From NCBI RefSeq assembly GCF_000210295.1, contig NC_026739.1, forward strand, positions 902,262 to 966,261: a stretch of DNA of 64,000 nucleotides, written 5' to 3'. Origin of the DNA: Trypanosoma brucei gambiense DAL972 (taxonomy: Eukaryota; Euglenozoa; Kinetoplastea; Trypanosomatida; Trypanosomatidae). Below are positions 1 through 9,954 of the stretch, piece after piece. Numbering within the stretch: the stretch's first letter is position 1; every line of letters starts with the position of its first letter. Made by a program: the position numbers and the translations under genes. The notes beneath the pieces are model-generated. The model had not been told where the DNA came from and searched no databases. It saw only the letters and a list, made by a program, of their open reading frames with translations.

Positions 1-2115
1 AGGTGCAATGCAGTCAGCGACAGCAGTGCGACGCAGCCGTGACCGTTTCTGCGCCGTAGCAAGTTCCTTCAATTCCGTTCGCACATTTTCAATGATAGCT
101 ATTACATCACACGCCAGTCGACTCGGGTATATGCCATCCAAAATTCCCGTCAACAATTTAAGTGAAGGTCGGCACCGCTCTCTGCTACGCGCAATGTAAT
201 CCATGTTGATGGCGAGGTGCTCCGGTTGCGTGAACTTTTCCAACCCAGGCCTTGTTTCAATAACAGAATTAAGGTAGTGCAAGTAGATTTTTGGGACGTC
301 GATTGTGGGAAGGAGAACGTCCGGGTGCTCAACCAGTGTGCTGGAGAAGAAGTCGTGAACAATTGAGAGCACTGTCATCTGATCCAACTCAACGTAGGGC
401 ACGACGCCGGCTGCGCACAGATGTACCGGATTGTTTTTATTCTGGCACCGACCTATCATGGGGGGATGAGGTGTTTCTACTTTCATGGGAACCATTGCCC
501 GTCTGTCCACTTCATTCGAAAGGGAGTGGATCTGTTCAACAAGGAAGTCTACCTGAAGCACCGTTTCAGTCATACCTGGAACCACAGATGTTATAGCCTC
601 GTCACCTTCAAGCGGGAGAGCTCGGACAGATTTGACGTATTCCTTCAACGCAGGGACCTTTTCATGGACTTCATCCCACTTGGGCCGAGGAGTCATTACA
701 TCGCGCTGAATGTCTGCATTAAGAAGTTGCGCATTTTCCTCCTTTATGGCTTTAAACTTCCTTCCCATAACATCCACCTGCATTCCCCTAACAGCGGCAG
801 CCCGACGGTTGTGACGACCAGCGGCTTGAGCTGCTTGCAGTTCAGCCATCAGTTGTTCCTTCACGATGTTGTGATCGGTAATGGAGATAAACTGGCTGTA
901 TTTTTCCTTGAACTCCTCAAGCTCACTTTGAGCTTCACCCGCCATGATTTTGAACTCACTCAGTTCGTCAACCTTGCTCACCAGGTCCTGATACTCCTTC
1001 TCTACCTTTTTCGCTCGCTTGTCACTTTCCCGCAAGGCGGCAATCAGCACAAGCACCTTCTCAAGGTGATCCTTGTTGGTTTCTTCTAACTTCTGTATCG
1101 TTGCATTGGCGCGAAGAAGATTCCTTTCCATTTTCTTGAAACCTTTCAATGAGCGGCGACCTGGTTGAGGCACCACAATAGGTGCCGTATCTCCTTCCTC
1201 TGTTACCTCGTCGTCACCGTCATCTTCGAGTTCATCACGTACCTCTTTTAGTTCTGCAGTAAGCCGAGTGATGGTTGAGTTCAATTCTTGCACCTCCATC
1301 CCTCGCTGAGCAACCACACGCTCCTGTCTCTGTCGCTCATTCATAGACTCAATTAGCATTGCGGCCTGTTCTTGAATAACACCATCGTAAGCCGACATAA
1401 TATCGTTCAAGATTTGGCTATACGCGGGGAACGCATCAATGAGTACAAAAAGTGCCTCACGAAAAGGTCGAAGGCGACTTTGGGCTGTGCAAACGCCTCC
1501 TTCATCAACAGCCACACTTACTTCTTTCTGTAGGTACTGCGCCAGCGTTGTAGCAAGAGGCGGTGGATCTCGTCCAGAAGACATAAAGGAGTTCATTGTT
1601 TGTGCCATGCCGCCAGTCTCTAGAAAAGATGTAGTTGCTGCCCCCCACTTAGTGTCCGTAGACTTTGACAGCATACTTTTAAGGGATTTGAAACTTTCAA
1701 CGCTCCCTTGAACGGGTTTCCGAGGGCTGCAGCGATTACTCGAACTTTCACCAGGGAGCGGCTGAACAATTTTTCTCCCCGTCCTTCCCCTGACGGGTTC
1801 TTTTATCGGGATGCCCTTGCGGCTGCCGGTGTTACCCGATGCGGCCGCTGCGTCGCTGGTACCAGTGTCTGCTCCTTCTGCCGTCTTTTGGCGATTTAAA
1901 GCACTTTTAGTGTCCTTAAGCCCACCTTGCAGCACTCCTAAGTTGTTTGGATTTGCGGGCCAGGCTGCGGTTCCTCGTTTGGATTGAAGAAGCGGGTTAT
2001 ATGGTAAGGTGGGCAAATGCATTCCACTGTTCAGTGCCGCTGACGGCATGCAGGGTGATGTCATGTACAACACCCCTTTAACTGGCATTGTACCAGAATA
2101 AACGGAGGATTCCAT
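1..2115 (-). CDS. TSNAXIP1-like coiled-coil protein, C-terminus beyond window edge
   Basis: The frame is open from the ATG at 2115 to base 1, giving 705 codons without a stop, so the 3' end lies outside the window. The first 120 residues are low-complexity and basic. Around residues 170-260 there is a helical block with RLRPFREALFVLIDAF and AYSQILNDIMSAYDGVI, which resembles the N-terminal domain of translin-associated factor X-interacting protein 1 (TSNAXIP1_N). Coiled coil follows with an acidic patch (LEDDGDDEVTEEGD), then a more globular C-terminal part. In animals TSNAXIP1 is linked to ciliated and spermatogenic cells, so a flagellar role is possible but inferred. No in-frame ATG was found upstream. 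A pyrimidine-rich stretch on the minus strand (about 2172-2235) followed by its first AG at 2163-2164 would give a 48-base leader and supports this start. Confidence 0.75.
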   Translation of the reverse strand, partial: MESSVYSGTMPVKGVLYMTSPCMPSAALNSGMHLPTLPYNPLLQSKRGTAAWPANPNNLGVLQGGLKDTKSALNRQKTAEGADTGTSDAAAASGNTGSRKGIPIKEPVRGRTGRKIVQPLPGESSSNRCSPRKPVQGSVESFKSLKSMLSKSTDTKWGAATTSFLETGGMAQTMNSFMSSGRDPPPLATTLAQYLQKEVSVAVDEGGVCTAQSRLRPFREALFVLIDAFPAYSQILNDIMSAYDGVIQEQAAMLIESMNERQRQERVVAQRGMEVQELNSTITRLTAELKEVRDELEDDGDDEVTEEGDTAPIVVPQPGRRSLKGFKKMERNLLRANATIQKLEETNKDHLEKVLVLIAALRESDKRAKKVEKEYQDLVSKVDELSEFKIMAGEAQSELEEFKEKYSQFISITDHNIVKEQLMAELQAAQAAGRHNRRAAAVRGMQVDVMGRKFKAIKEENAQLLNADIQRDVMTPRPKWDEVHEKVPALKEYVKSVRALPLEGDEAITSVVPGMTETVLQVDFLVEQIHSLSNEVDRRAMVPMKVETPHPPMIGRCQNKNNPVHLCAAGVVPYVELDQMTVLSIVHDFFSSTLVEHPDVLLPTIDVPKIYLHYLNSVIETRPGLEKFTQPEHLAINMDYIARSRERCRPSLKLLTGILDGIYPSRLACDVIAIIENVRTELKELATAQKRSRLRRTAVADCIAP

Positions 2116-2162
2116 GATGTTAACAGAAACGGCTTTTCCCCCACCTTCCTGTGCAATATTTC

Positions 2163-2235
2163 CTATGAAGAAAGTTTCAAGTTTAGCGGGTTGAGTAGGG
2201 AAAATAGAGAGGTAGAACGAATAAAGAAAAGGATA
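2163..2235 (-). promoter_or_regulatory. Candidate spliced-leader acceptor for the TSNAXIP1-like gene
   Basis: Read on the minus strand, a pyrimidine-rich run is followed by the first AG dinucleotide at 2164-2163, 48 bases before the ATG at 2115. This is the usual geometry of a trypanosome trans-splice acceptor. It is inferred from sequence only. Confidence 0.45.
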
Positions 2236-3410
2236 TTTCTTTCCCCCTTTTTTGCCCAAAAGCCCAGAGCAGAGTTACCCTCTGGAAGCGCCTTTCTCCT
2301 TCTATGCAACATTACATTTGCAATCATAATATGGGAACAAGAAGCAAACGGTATGAAAGCAAAGCGAGAAGGAAACGGTTAAGCATATGAATAAGAAACG
2401 AGACAAAGTAAAACAAGATTAAATAGCAACAAAAAAAATAATAATAATAATAAAACACAGTGGTTACATTATCTGCATTTTCTTTTTTTTGGGATGGTAT
2501 TAAGTGCACGTAATTTTTTAAAAAATAATACGATAGCACTACAGGATCATATTCGAAAAGAAGAAAAGGAAAATAAGCTCACCACCTTCTCAACGAAAGA
2601 AAGGAGTTTTAAAAAATAATAATAATTATTATTATCATTATTATAGTAACGGCGGGAGAGTTGTTCACGCTTACAAGAGCATATGTATACAAGAGAGAGA
2701 TGAAAAAAGGGAAAATATAAAATATAAAAAAATGGTAAGATAAAAATAAAGATAACGTATGGAGATGATGAACATAAGAATGACGCGGACAATCCGAGAA
2801 AAAAGAAAAAAATAAGCGATGGGTTGTCATTTTAATATTATTTCAAAAGAAGCGTTATTTGTCATTATGCAACATCATATATACACTCAATGAAGCATAT
2901 GTTTCGCTTACAGAAAGAATAAATAAAGAACTCACGTCAAAACGAGTCACTAATAAAGAACGGCATAGTTAAACCCTTTCCCACTAATATTTTTTTTTAT
3001 TTAAAAGAAAAAAAAATACACCCGACCGCTCTTTTTATTTTATTTTATTTTTTGCACCTATGGATCGTTTGTACCGAAGAAAAAAAAAAGAGGCAAATCC
3101 ACAGATATTAGATTCTGGGCACACCCTTTTGCATGAAACCATGCTGAAACGATTGCAATTAACCATTCGAATGCGTAAGTACATTACGTGCATCTATATG
3201 ATGGACCTGAAGGTGATAACAAAAGTTAACCAACATTTAACGATCTCTCTCTTTCTTTGTGTAACGAATAACCAATAAATAAAACAAACGAGGATTATTG
3301 CAAAAGTGTGCAATAAAAAGAAAGAAAGAATCAACCGTTTTCACTCAGGTAACAAAAATAACAACAGCTGTAACACTGACAAAAAAACAGTGATGTCATA
3401 AATAGTTACA

Positions 3411-3430
3411 TATATATATATATATATATA
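3411..3430. repeat. (TA)10 microsatellite
   Basis: Uninterrupted alternating TA over 20 bases. Confidence 0.9.
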
Positions 3431-3570
3431 AACTTCAATGGCTTAATGCCCGTTAAGTTCGAAAAGGAATCTGGTTTTTTGACATCTTCATACAAATACA
3501 CCGCACTTCCATAAAGTTTCGTTCATGCACGACACACCACAAAAGAAGCGCAAATGGGGAACTGTTGCCA

Positions 3571-4920
3571 TTACCGCACCTCAAATATTCCCCATATCAA
3601 ACCTCCTTCATTCCTATTAATGAGTTTCAATGTTTCCTCGGCATCGTAGGCACCCTCCTCATGTTTGAGCGTAGTGGCTGAGTTTCCAGTGATCTCTCGA
3701 ATCCTCAGTTTCCCTTCACGTACTTTTCCAACACGAGTGAAGACAAGCGGCTGATCCATTTGGTCCCTTTCCTCTTCCAGAATAATACGGTACATCACAC
3801 CCAGTTTTGCCTTTAGATGTTTTTCAGGTGTCGTTGCATCGTTTCCTACGTGCCGTAGTTCCTTCTTCGCCTCCTGCAATGCACTGCAGTTTATAAAGTC
3901 ACCATAGTTAGAGAAATCCACAGGTTCTAAAGTTTCCTCTTGCATCTGATATTCAAAGGCGCGATAGCACCGCTCAATGATGTCGTTGGGATTTAGATCC
4001 TGTGCACCAACAAGATACACTTCATGTTGGAATGGAGACAGAATGCTTTCGATGATTGGGCTCACCTTACTATACGAGTCACGCGGAACCGCCCCCAGCT
4101 GATCACCAATCCACTGAAAGGATACTACACGTGTCATCCGGTGACCTTTAACACACAATGTAATGCGAAATAGGCCGAATAACCATAAGGTATGCGGTAG
4201 GTTGCGCACAAGTTCATACACACCACCATTTCCCGCATTCCTTAAGCACAACTCAACAGGGTTGGCTGCGAATGTCACCCAATTCAGTGAACCAAGTCGG
4301 TTTCGCACTGCGTTAAGTACCCTCTCCACAGTCTCCGATACTACGCAAGTGGAAAAAGGTACGGAGTGCTCCATCATTAATGAATCCGTACTCGTCATTC
4401 CATCATCACCATCACCATACTCCATATCAACGCTTCCTCTACTACCTCGACTAACTGACGAAAGTTCCACAGAACCGTGATGTGGTGGGAAACTAAAATA
4501 AAAGCTTCCTTCCTGTTCCTGAATCCGTTGCTGGTACTCCTTTATGATCTGTGCTATGGAAAAGTTCCCCAAATCAGAGACGAATACTGTCCGCATGCGC
4601 TCGACAAGATGATGAAGTGAAAGAGAAGATTTCTCCGTCACTGTTATACCCGCTGATCCCTTTAATTTATCGCGAAAGCTACTCATATATGTGAGGCACC
4701 GCCCACGCTTCACATTCCCACACTCGGGTCCGATGAACATCACTGAGATAAACTTGTTGCGCTTGAATGTCCCCTTTCCAACGGGAAAACGTGCATAAAG
4801 AAGTTGTACTTTCCTTTCATCCAATAATTCAAACCCCTTTTCGATATCTTCACCACTTCTAGCCACACATACGACATTCGTCTCTATTCTACCACCGTTG
4901 CTATTGTTTTCCAGTGGCAT
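3571..4920 (-). CDS. Tandem ADF-H (cofilin/coactosin-fold) domain protein
   Basis: Predicted 449 residues. The frame extends 31 codons further upstream but without an ATG, so the first ATG at 4920 (MPLENNSNGG) is used. Residues about 10-130 read like a coactosin/ADF-H fold: ERKVQLLYARFPVGKGTFKR, KFISVMFIGPE, then a basic turn and a helix with VTEKSSLSLHHLVERM. A second, weaker copy spans about 195-325, with LFGLFRITLCVKGHRMTRVV, SFQWIGDQLGAV and a closing helix. A Ser/Asp-rich linker (about 150-190) joins them, and a charged tail of about 120 residues follows. ADF-H proteins bind G- or F-actin; twinfilin and coactosin are the closest architectures. Whether both copies keep actin contacts cannot be judged here. 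Domain assignment is by eye and moderate for copy one, lower for copy two. Confidence 0.7.
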   Translation of the reverse strand: MPLENNSNGGRIETNVVCVARSGEDIEKGFELLDERKVQLLYARFPVGKGTFKRNKFISVMFIGPECGNVKRGRCLTYMSSFRDKLKGSAGITVTEKSSLSLHHLVERMRTVFVSDLGNFSIAQIIKEYQQRIQEQEGSFYFSFPPHHGSVELSSVSRGSRGSVDMEYGDGDDGMTSTDSLMMEHSVPFSTCVVSETVERVLNAVRNRLGSLNWVTFAANPVELCLRNAGNGGVYELVRNLPHTLWLFGLFRITLCVKGHRMTRVVSFQWIGDQLGAVPRDSYSKVSPIIESILSPFQHEVYLVGAQDLNPNDIIERCYRAFEYQMQEETLEPVDFSNYGDFINCSALQEAKKELRHVGNDATTPEKHLKAKLGVMYRIILEEERDQMDQPLVFTRVGKVREGKLRIREITGNSATTLKHEEGAYDAEETLKLINRNEGGLIWGIFEVR

Positions 4921-5339
4921 ATCGGGCCCAATACCACACAAGGCAATGAATTTGCTCCTTACCGCGAAAAGAACAGGCAGATAATAACGATAATAATAAC
5001 AATATATTAACAATGGTTTTACTAATACGAACTTAGACTATGTGATACGACGGGAAAGAGGGGGGATTTTCTATTGCCTTGATCTTAAATCAAATCACTA
5101 TCGTCAATAGTATCGGATAATGAAGAAGTTTTTAAATATATATATATATATATCCTAATTTGCGTAAATGCCTTCCACTACTCCTTTTTTGAAGTTACTT
5201 TGTCATTACAAACTAATTTTATGAAGACGTTGTGGAAAAAAAATATAAAGAGGAAAAAAAAGAAGAAAAAACAAAAGAAAATAAGTAAATAATAAATAAA
5301 TCGATAAATAAATAAAGATATGGAAAGAAACTAGAGCTC

Positions 5340-5366
5340 GCCCCCCCCCCCCACACACACACACAC
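5340..5366. repeat. Poly-C run joined to (CA)n
   Basis: About a dozen C followed by alternating CA, on the plus strand. Confidence 0.85.
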
Positions 5367-5492
5367 GAAGGACAGCACCAGAGCGAAAAAAAAAAAACAC
5401 TCAACACATTCGGAATGAACAGGAGTAACTTGAATGAGGCGAAAGGACGTGGGAAGGTTATTTCATCTTATTGATTCCTCTTTATTTTTGTT

Positions 5493-5960
5493 TTGTTCTT
5501 GCTAACGAAAAAAAAAAAGAGTTCCTTCCCTCACTCTCTCTCTCTATTTATCCCTTTTTCTTCTTCGCCTCACCCCTCACATTATTCTCATCTGTTGTTT
5601 CTCCTTTTCCTTTCATTTGATTTCTTTGAAATTGTTTGGTCGTCTCTACATCGTTCCCTTCCCTTCATTGTTTAGACGCCTGATTCTTTTTTTTTTTCTT
5701 CTTTCATTCTTTCCTTCTTTATTTTTTGTTCAATTTTTTTTGTTTTTTTGTCCGCTCATCCCAATTTTTCCCCTCATCTTTCTCCTCTTGTGCATTTTAT
5801 TGTTCTGTTTCATTTCTGTTTCACACTCCCTTCTCACCTTATTTCTCTGTTCATTCTGCTTATTATTATTATTATTTTATTTTCCCCTTCTTTATTTGTT
5901 TCAACCCTCCACCTTTTCTTTTCCAGTTCCTCCTCACATCGTCATCGTTTCGATCTTATG
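5493..5960 (+). repeat. Polypyrimidine block on the plus strand
   Basis: Roughly 450 bases dominated by T and C with few purines. It is purine-rich on the coding (minus) strand, so it cannot act as a polypyrimidine tract for the genes around it. Confidence 0.7.
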
Positions 5961-6570
5961 TTTCGGAAGGAACTCATTTGCCGGTAATAAATGATAGTGA
6001 CTATAAATGAGAATAACAATAATAATAATAATAATAGTAGGGGTGACCACGATGGTTGCAGAATAGGAGGAAGGAGATAAGAGGGAAGGAAATTGTCGTG
6101 AAGAATAAAGAAAATAAAAGGAAAAGAAAGTCACACGGAGTAGTCAAAAAAAAAAAATCAATAGGTCTCCCGTGAGTTTATTTTTGCATATAAGTAAAGG
6201 GGAAAAGGGGGAGGAAGTAACTGCCGTGTTGAAGTTATACCACACACGCTTTGATCACAACTTTTCCGGATAATTCCCTTTCTTTTTCTCTTTTCTTTTT
6301 GCTTTCTCTCTCCCTATATATATATATATCCTTTTTTTTCTCTTTTTTGGTACTTCACGACTACTACCTTTCCATTTCCATTCACTCTTCTACCGTTAAA
6401 TCAATTCTGTTTTTCCCCACTTTCAACCTCACATATGGTAATCATAGAAATAATTCGAAAAGGAAATAAATGGGGACAAAAGGCACACCCCCCCAAAAAA
6501 AAAAATCTTTCCGCCCATATGCAAAAGAACTCACGGACAAAAAGTATAATGAAGTAATAAATGTACTGCC

Positions 6571-6576
<6 letters not shown>

Positions 6577-6610
<34 letters not shown>
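6577..6610. repeat. (AT)17 microsatellite
   Basis: Uninterrupted alternating AT over 34 bases, one of the two longest TA tracts in the window. Confidence 0.9.
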
Positions 6611-6612
<2 letters not shown>

Positions 6613-7555
6613 TTTTGTTCCATTCTAATAGAACATGCTGCAGTCAGAGAAAGGGCCAGGCACTTCAAACGGAAAGAAATGGTTGGGTTAGAATGAAACA
6701 AAAAAGAAGAAAAAAAGAAAGACCCGGAACAAAATGAAAAGGGAGGGCTACACACACGAAAGAACCGTTGACAAAATTTAAAAAAAAAAGGAAAACGACT
6801 GGGAGATAGTTGAGGCTAAACCAACCGCCAACCAGTGATGAAACAGGAATTGAATGGATTACAAACACCAAAAAAGGGGGGAAATGTCACCCTTCCCACT
6901 CCCCTTCAATACAGCAATCCTCTACAGGGAGATATGCGAATATAATATTTTGCCTTAAGGGAACTTGATGGAAGCAGAAAATCACAACAAAAGGGACGCT
7001 AAATGGCATTTCCAAACAGCGGGAAACCACCGGACAGAAACGGCCATTCAAAATTGATTTCATCTAACTTCACTATCGGAGCCCCATTGCTGTTGCCTCT
7101 CCACTAACTTGAGAACACTCTCAATATAACATCCACATTCTCATTTCTATTTCTTCCGTTTCCTCTTCTTCCTCTTACTCACTTTGCCACATCCACGCTA
7201 AAAAAGAAATAATTATCGCAAAGAATCAACTTTGTATAATCCGCGCGCTGCTGAATGGTCCCCGCCCACCTGATACGACTCGCGAGTGGAGTGGAGTGGA
7301 AGGTGTGAAAGATGTCGAAATTAGAGGGAAGAGTTCAACCAAATAAACAAATTCACAAGGGAGCAAAAACAGTTATTATAACACATAATTGTAAAGCAAT
7401 CCAATCATCTCTTGTTTGTAGAGACGGCAGTAAACCTCCTTTCCCCCTTCTTCTTCTCTTCCTTCTCCTCCTCCGCGCCAATTTTTCAATCAAAATTCCC
7501 TCATTTCCTTTTCCCTGTCGTTTTCCTACATTTTCAACGGCGATACCAGTCCTCT

Positions 7556-8116
7556 CTAATTGTTCTTCTTTGTCAACTGGTCCACTTTTGTGCGGAGGGC
7601 ACCCAAATGCTCCTCAGCCATAGCCATGATATCTGCAGTTGCATTATCAATAACCTCCTTGTTCTTCTCATACACCACAGGAGCAGTGAAGAGTAGTGTA
7701 ACGATAAGACCAAGAACAGCCATATCAGAAAAGTAGTTCCCAACAATGGCCAACACAACAGTAAGTGCAGCAATTGCACCAGATTGCTTCCTGTCCCTCC
7801 ATGTGACCAAATCGTAGATCTTTTGTAACACCAAAACGGCGTAGGGTGCGAAGCAATCGGCGAAACGGTCCACCATCATTTGAATATCATCATTGGTATA
7901 AGTTCCCCATTTCATGAATCCCATAAGCGGCATAGCAGCAAAAAGGACTTGCAAGAGGCGGCAGAGAAAAGTTACCACGGTATATTTCATGTACCAAAAG
8001 AATAAAATAGTGCTGAGTAGCACAGCAAAGAGGCTACCAGTTGCTGTGGGGCGGTGCCACGACAAAACCTCCCATGGAGTCAGTCCCTTTAGCTGGTTGC
8101 AAAGGAAACAGGACAT
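7556..8116 (-). CDS. Reticulon-domain ER membrane-shaping protein
   Basis: 186 residues from ATG 8116. The order fits a reticulon homology domain. A short N-terminus carries LTPWEVLSWHRPTATG, matching the family's W-R-x-P/x-G entry motif. A long hydrophobic hairpin (about 26-70) and a hydrophilic loop of about 40 residues (NDDIQMMVDRFADCF) follow. A second hairpin (about 108-150) leads to the closing APVVYEKNKEVIDNA segment, typical of the family (P-x-x-Y-E-K...ID). The protein ends with a short helix and a basic tail, LTKKNN. Reticulons insert as wedges and bend tubular ER. The length is essentially the bare domain. A candidate acceptor AG at 8283-8284 lies after a pyrimidine run, giving a leader of about 166 bases. 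Confidence 0.88.
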   Translation of the reverse strand: MSCFLCNQLKGLTPWEVLSWHRPTATGSLFAVLLSTILFFWYMKYTVVTFLCRLLQVLFAAMPLMGFMKWGTYTNDDIQMMVDRFADCFAPYAVLVLQKIYDLVTWRDRKQSGAIAALTVVLAIVGNYFSDMAVLGLIVTLLFTAPVVYEKNKEVIDNATADIMAMAEEHLGALRTKVDQLTKKNN

Positions 8117-8481
8117 GATTTCCTTTTCTGTGTTTTTTTTTCCTTTTCCTTCTTTAATCTGCTGTTCAGACGCTCTTGTTCTTCACCTTTAAAAGGAAAC
8201 CTTTTTATTTTTTTAAATAAAGCTCCGTATTTCGCGTGCTTACCTTTAATTCTTTTTCCTTTTTCTTTGGATGCTTGAGAACCTAAACCCCAGTATGTTG
8301 CGTGGTTGAGCGTGTTTAGAACAGTTTAACGAAAGGAGAGAAAACGCAAGCGGTTCAATGGAAACGAAACACGAGATGACAAGTATTACCGAAGCGAAGA
8401 AAAAAAAAAAGCAATGTATTGCATAGTTGTTTCAAGCGCCCCTCTTGGACTCATACATAACTTAGGAATAAAAAAAAAAAT

Positions 8482-8523
<42 letters not shown>

Positions 8524-9084
8524 AATAGGGAAGGTGTGAATAGATAAAGAAAAAGTTGACATGGTAGGCGAAATGAGCCTACTTACTTCACTTGAAGTGC
8601 ATTGAAGCACATCAGCATTCACAACTATGATTCACTGGACATGAGTTTAAAAACATGCTGTAACAGTTCTCTGTCAAAGCTTTTTTGTTCCGTTTGTCGG
8701 TAACCCGCTAATTACACACACACACACGTATATATACAAAAATATATAAGCAACAAATATTCAGTTGTATATAGATACAAACAATAACCACTTGTAAAAA
8801 AAAAAATATTTATATATATAGCAATGTCCGCATGCGCGCTAATCAATTCTGCGATCCTCAGAAGGATGTCGATAACACAGACGATTTGCGCTGCCTTTTT
8901 TCCTTTTTTTTTTAAATGCGTGTGTTCGCGAGGACTAAAAGGGAGAAAGGATAACGGAAACTCATGCAACAGTACGTTAGTGTCTCATCTAATCTCAAAT
9001 TTGGGAGATAAAATGAATAACAACCTGAACAAATATATTCTCACTATTATTTATTTTTTTTTCCATGTATTTACACTAATATTT
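8117..9084. other. Intergenic spacer: DnaJ gene trailer and reticulon leader
   Basis: Contains a compound microsatellite at 8482-8521, a short (CA)n near 8714-8726 and A/T-rich sequence. No gene seen. Confidence 0.6.
8482..8521. repeat. Compound (TA)n-(GA)n microsatellite
   Basis: About nine TA units run directly into ten AG units. Confidence 0.9.
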
Positions 9085-9954
9085 TCACGTGGATGGATAT
9101 GGACAAACACGGTACGCCTTGTGAGCTAATGTCAGTGACCAGTCATCATATTCAATACCCTTAACACACATCTGTTCCATTATGGCCTCTACGCCTTCAC
9201 TAATAAGTTGAGCAGTTAGGCCTGGTTTCGGTCCATCTGTATAAAGTATTAACATTATATGATATTGTGTCACATCTGCACGCCGCTGTGTATATTCCTC
9301 CCAGTGTTCCATGGCTGCAAAACAACTGGTCAAATGATGCTCGCCATAACCCGTCACACGGTGATAATTCCTAAGAGATAACCGAAGGGGTTCACTCACG
9401 TCGATAGCATCAAAACAATGACTGCGTAAAGCCTTAGAAAGTAAATTGTCAATATCGTTCCGTGTCTCCGCTGAGGAAAAGAGATAATAAAACATTTGTC
9501 TCTGTTCATGATATCTTTCATCCTTAGATTTATACCGGTAATAAGAATGGGTATAATCGCCCTCATCATCCTTTTGTTTTGATGACGAGTCATGAGAGGA
9601 ACCATCAAATTCACTGTTAGAGCGAGGGACCGTCTTTACAAGTTTCTCACAGCACGACTCATACGCCCAGCGGATGCGACGAAACCCCTCTTCCGTTCCT
9701 CCAACATCCGGATGTTCCGTTTGGCATTTGCTTCGATACGCCGCTTTCACTGTTGTCATGTCACTATTGTTGCTAATGCCCAATGCATCAAATGGACATG
9801 ACTTCGATTTGTTGTTGTCATCTGCCGTGAAACCACAGCTAATGTACCGCATTGATGAGGACACGAATGCATTAAAAGCAAAGCATTTCCATGTTTTAAC
9901 CGCAGCACGTCGGACTTTCAACATGAAGGTGGTAGAACTACAAAACAATGGCAT
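9085..9954 (-). CDS. DnaJ (J-domain) protein, probably mitochondrial
   Basis: 289 residues from ATG 9954. A J-domain lies at about residues 53-103: CPFDALGISNNSD, then TVKAAYRSKCQTEHPDVGG with the HPD triad at 81-83, then FRRIRWAYES. J-domains stimulate the ATPase of Hsp70. No glycine/phenylalanine region or zinc finger follows, so this is a class C DnaJ. The C-terminal 180 residues are not recognised; they contain a YHRVTGYGEHHLTSCFAAME segment. The second Met (9924) begins MLKVRRAAVKTWKCF, a plausible mitochondrial presequence, and may be the real start. An out-of-frame ATG at 9958 opens a six-codon frame overlapping the 9954 ATG, so initiation could be affected if the leader includes it. 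Confidence 0.85.
   Translation of the reverse strand: MPLFCSSTTFMLKVRRAAVKTWKCFAFNAFVSSSMRYISCGFTADDNNKSKSCPFDALGISNNSDMTTVKAAYRSKCQTEHPDVGGTEEGFRRIRWAYESCCEKLVKTVPRSNSEFDGSSHDSSSKQKDDEGDYTHSYYRYKSKDERYHEQRQMFYYLFSSAETRNDIDNLLSKALRSHCFDAIDVSEPLRLSLRNYHRVTGYGEHHLTSCFAAMEHWEEYTQRRADVTQYHIMLILYTDGPKPGLTAQLISEGVEAIMEQMCVKGIEYDDWSLTLAHKAYRVCPYPST

Larger units (their letters stand above)
2116..3570. other. Intergenic spacer: ADF-H gene 3' trailer and TSNAXIP1-like leader
   Basis: A/T-rich with (TAA)n runs near 2430-2452 and 2615-2640, a T9/A9 inverted repeat near 2988-3019 and a pure (TA)10 tract at 3411-3430. Short open frames here are low-complexity or lack an ATG. No gene seen. Confidence 0.6.
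4921..7555. other. Long low-complexity intergenic spacer
   Basis: About 2.6 kb between the reticulon stop and the ADF-H ATG. It holds (TA)n at 5136-5153 and 6577-6610, a C-run joined to (CA)n at about 5340-5366, a plus-strand pyrimidine block at 5493-5960 and (TAA)n near 6017-6037. Open frames in it are phenylalanine/leucine/serine-rich translations of the tracts. No gene supported. Confidence 0.6.

Noticed and set aside
421..1089. Long plus-strand frame opposite the TSNAXIP1-like gene
   Set aside because: Antisense shadow of a coding coiled coil; all other genes are on the minus strand.
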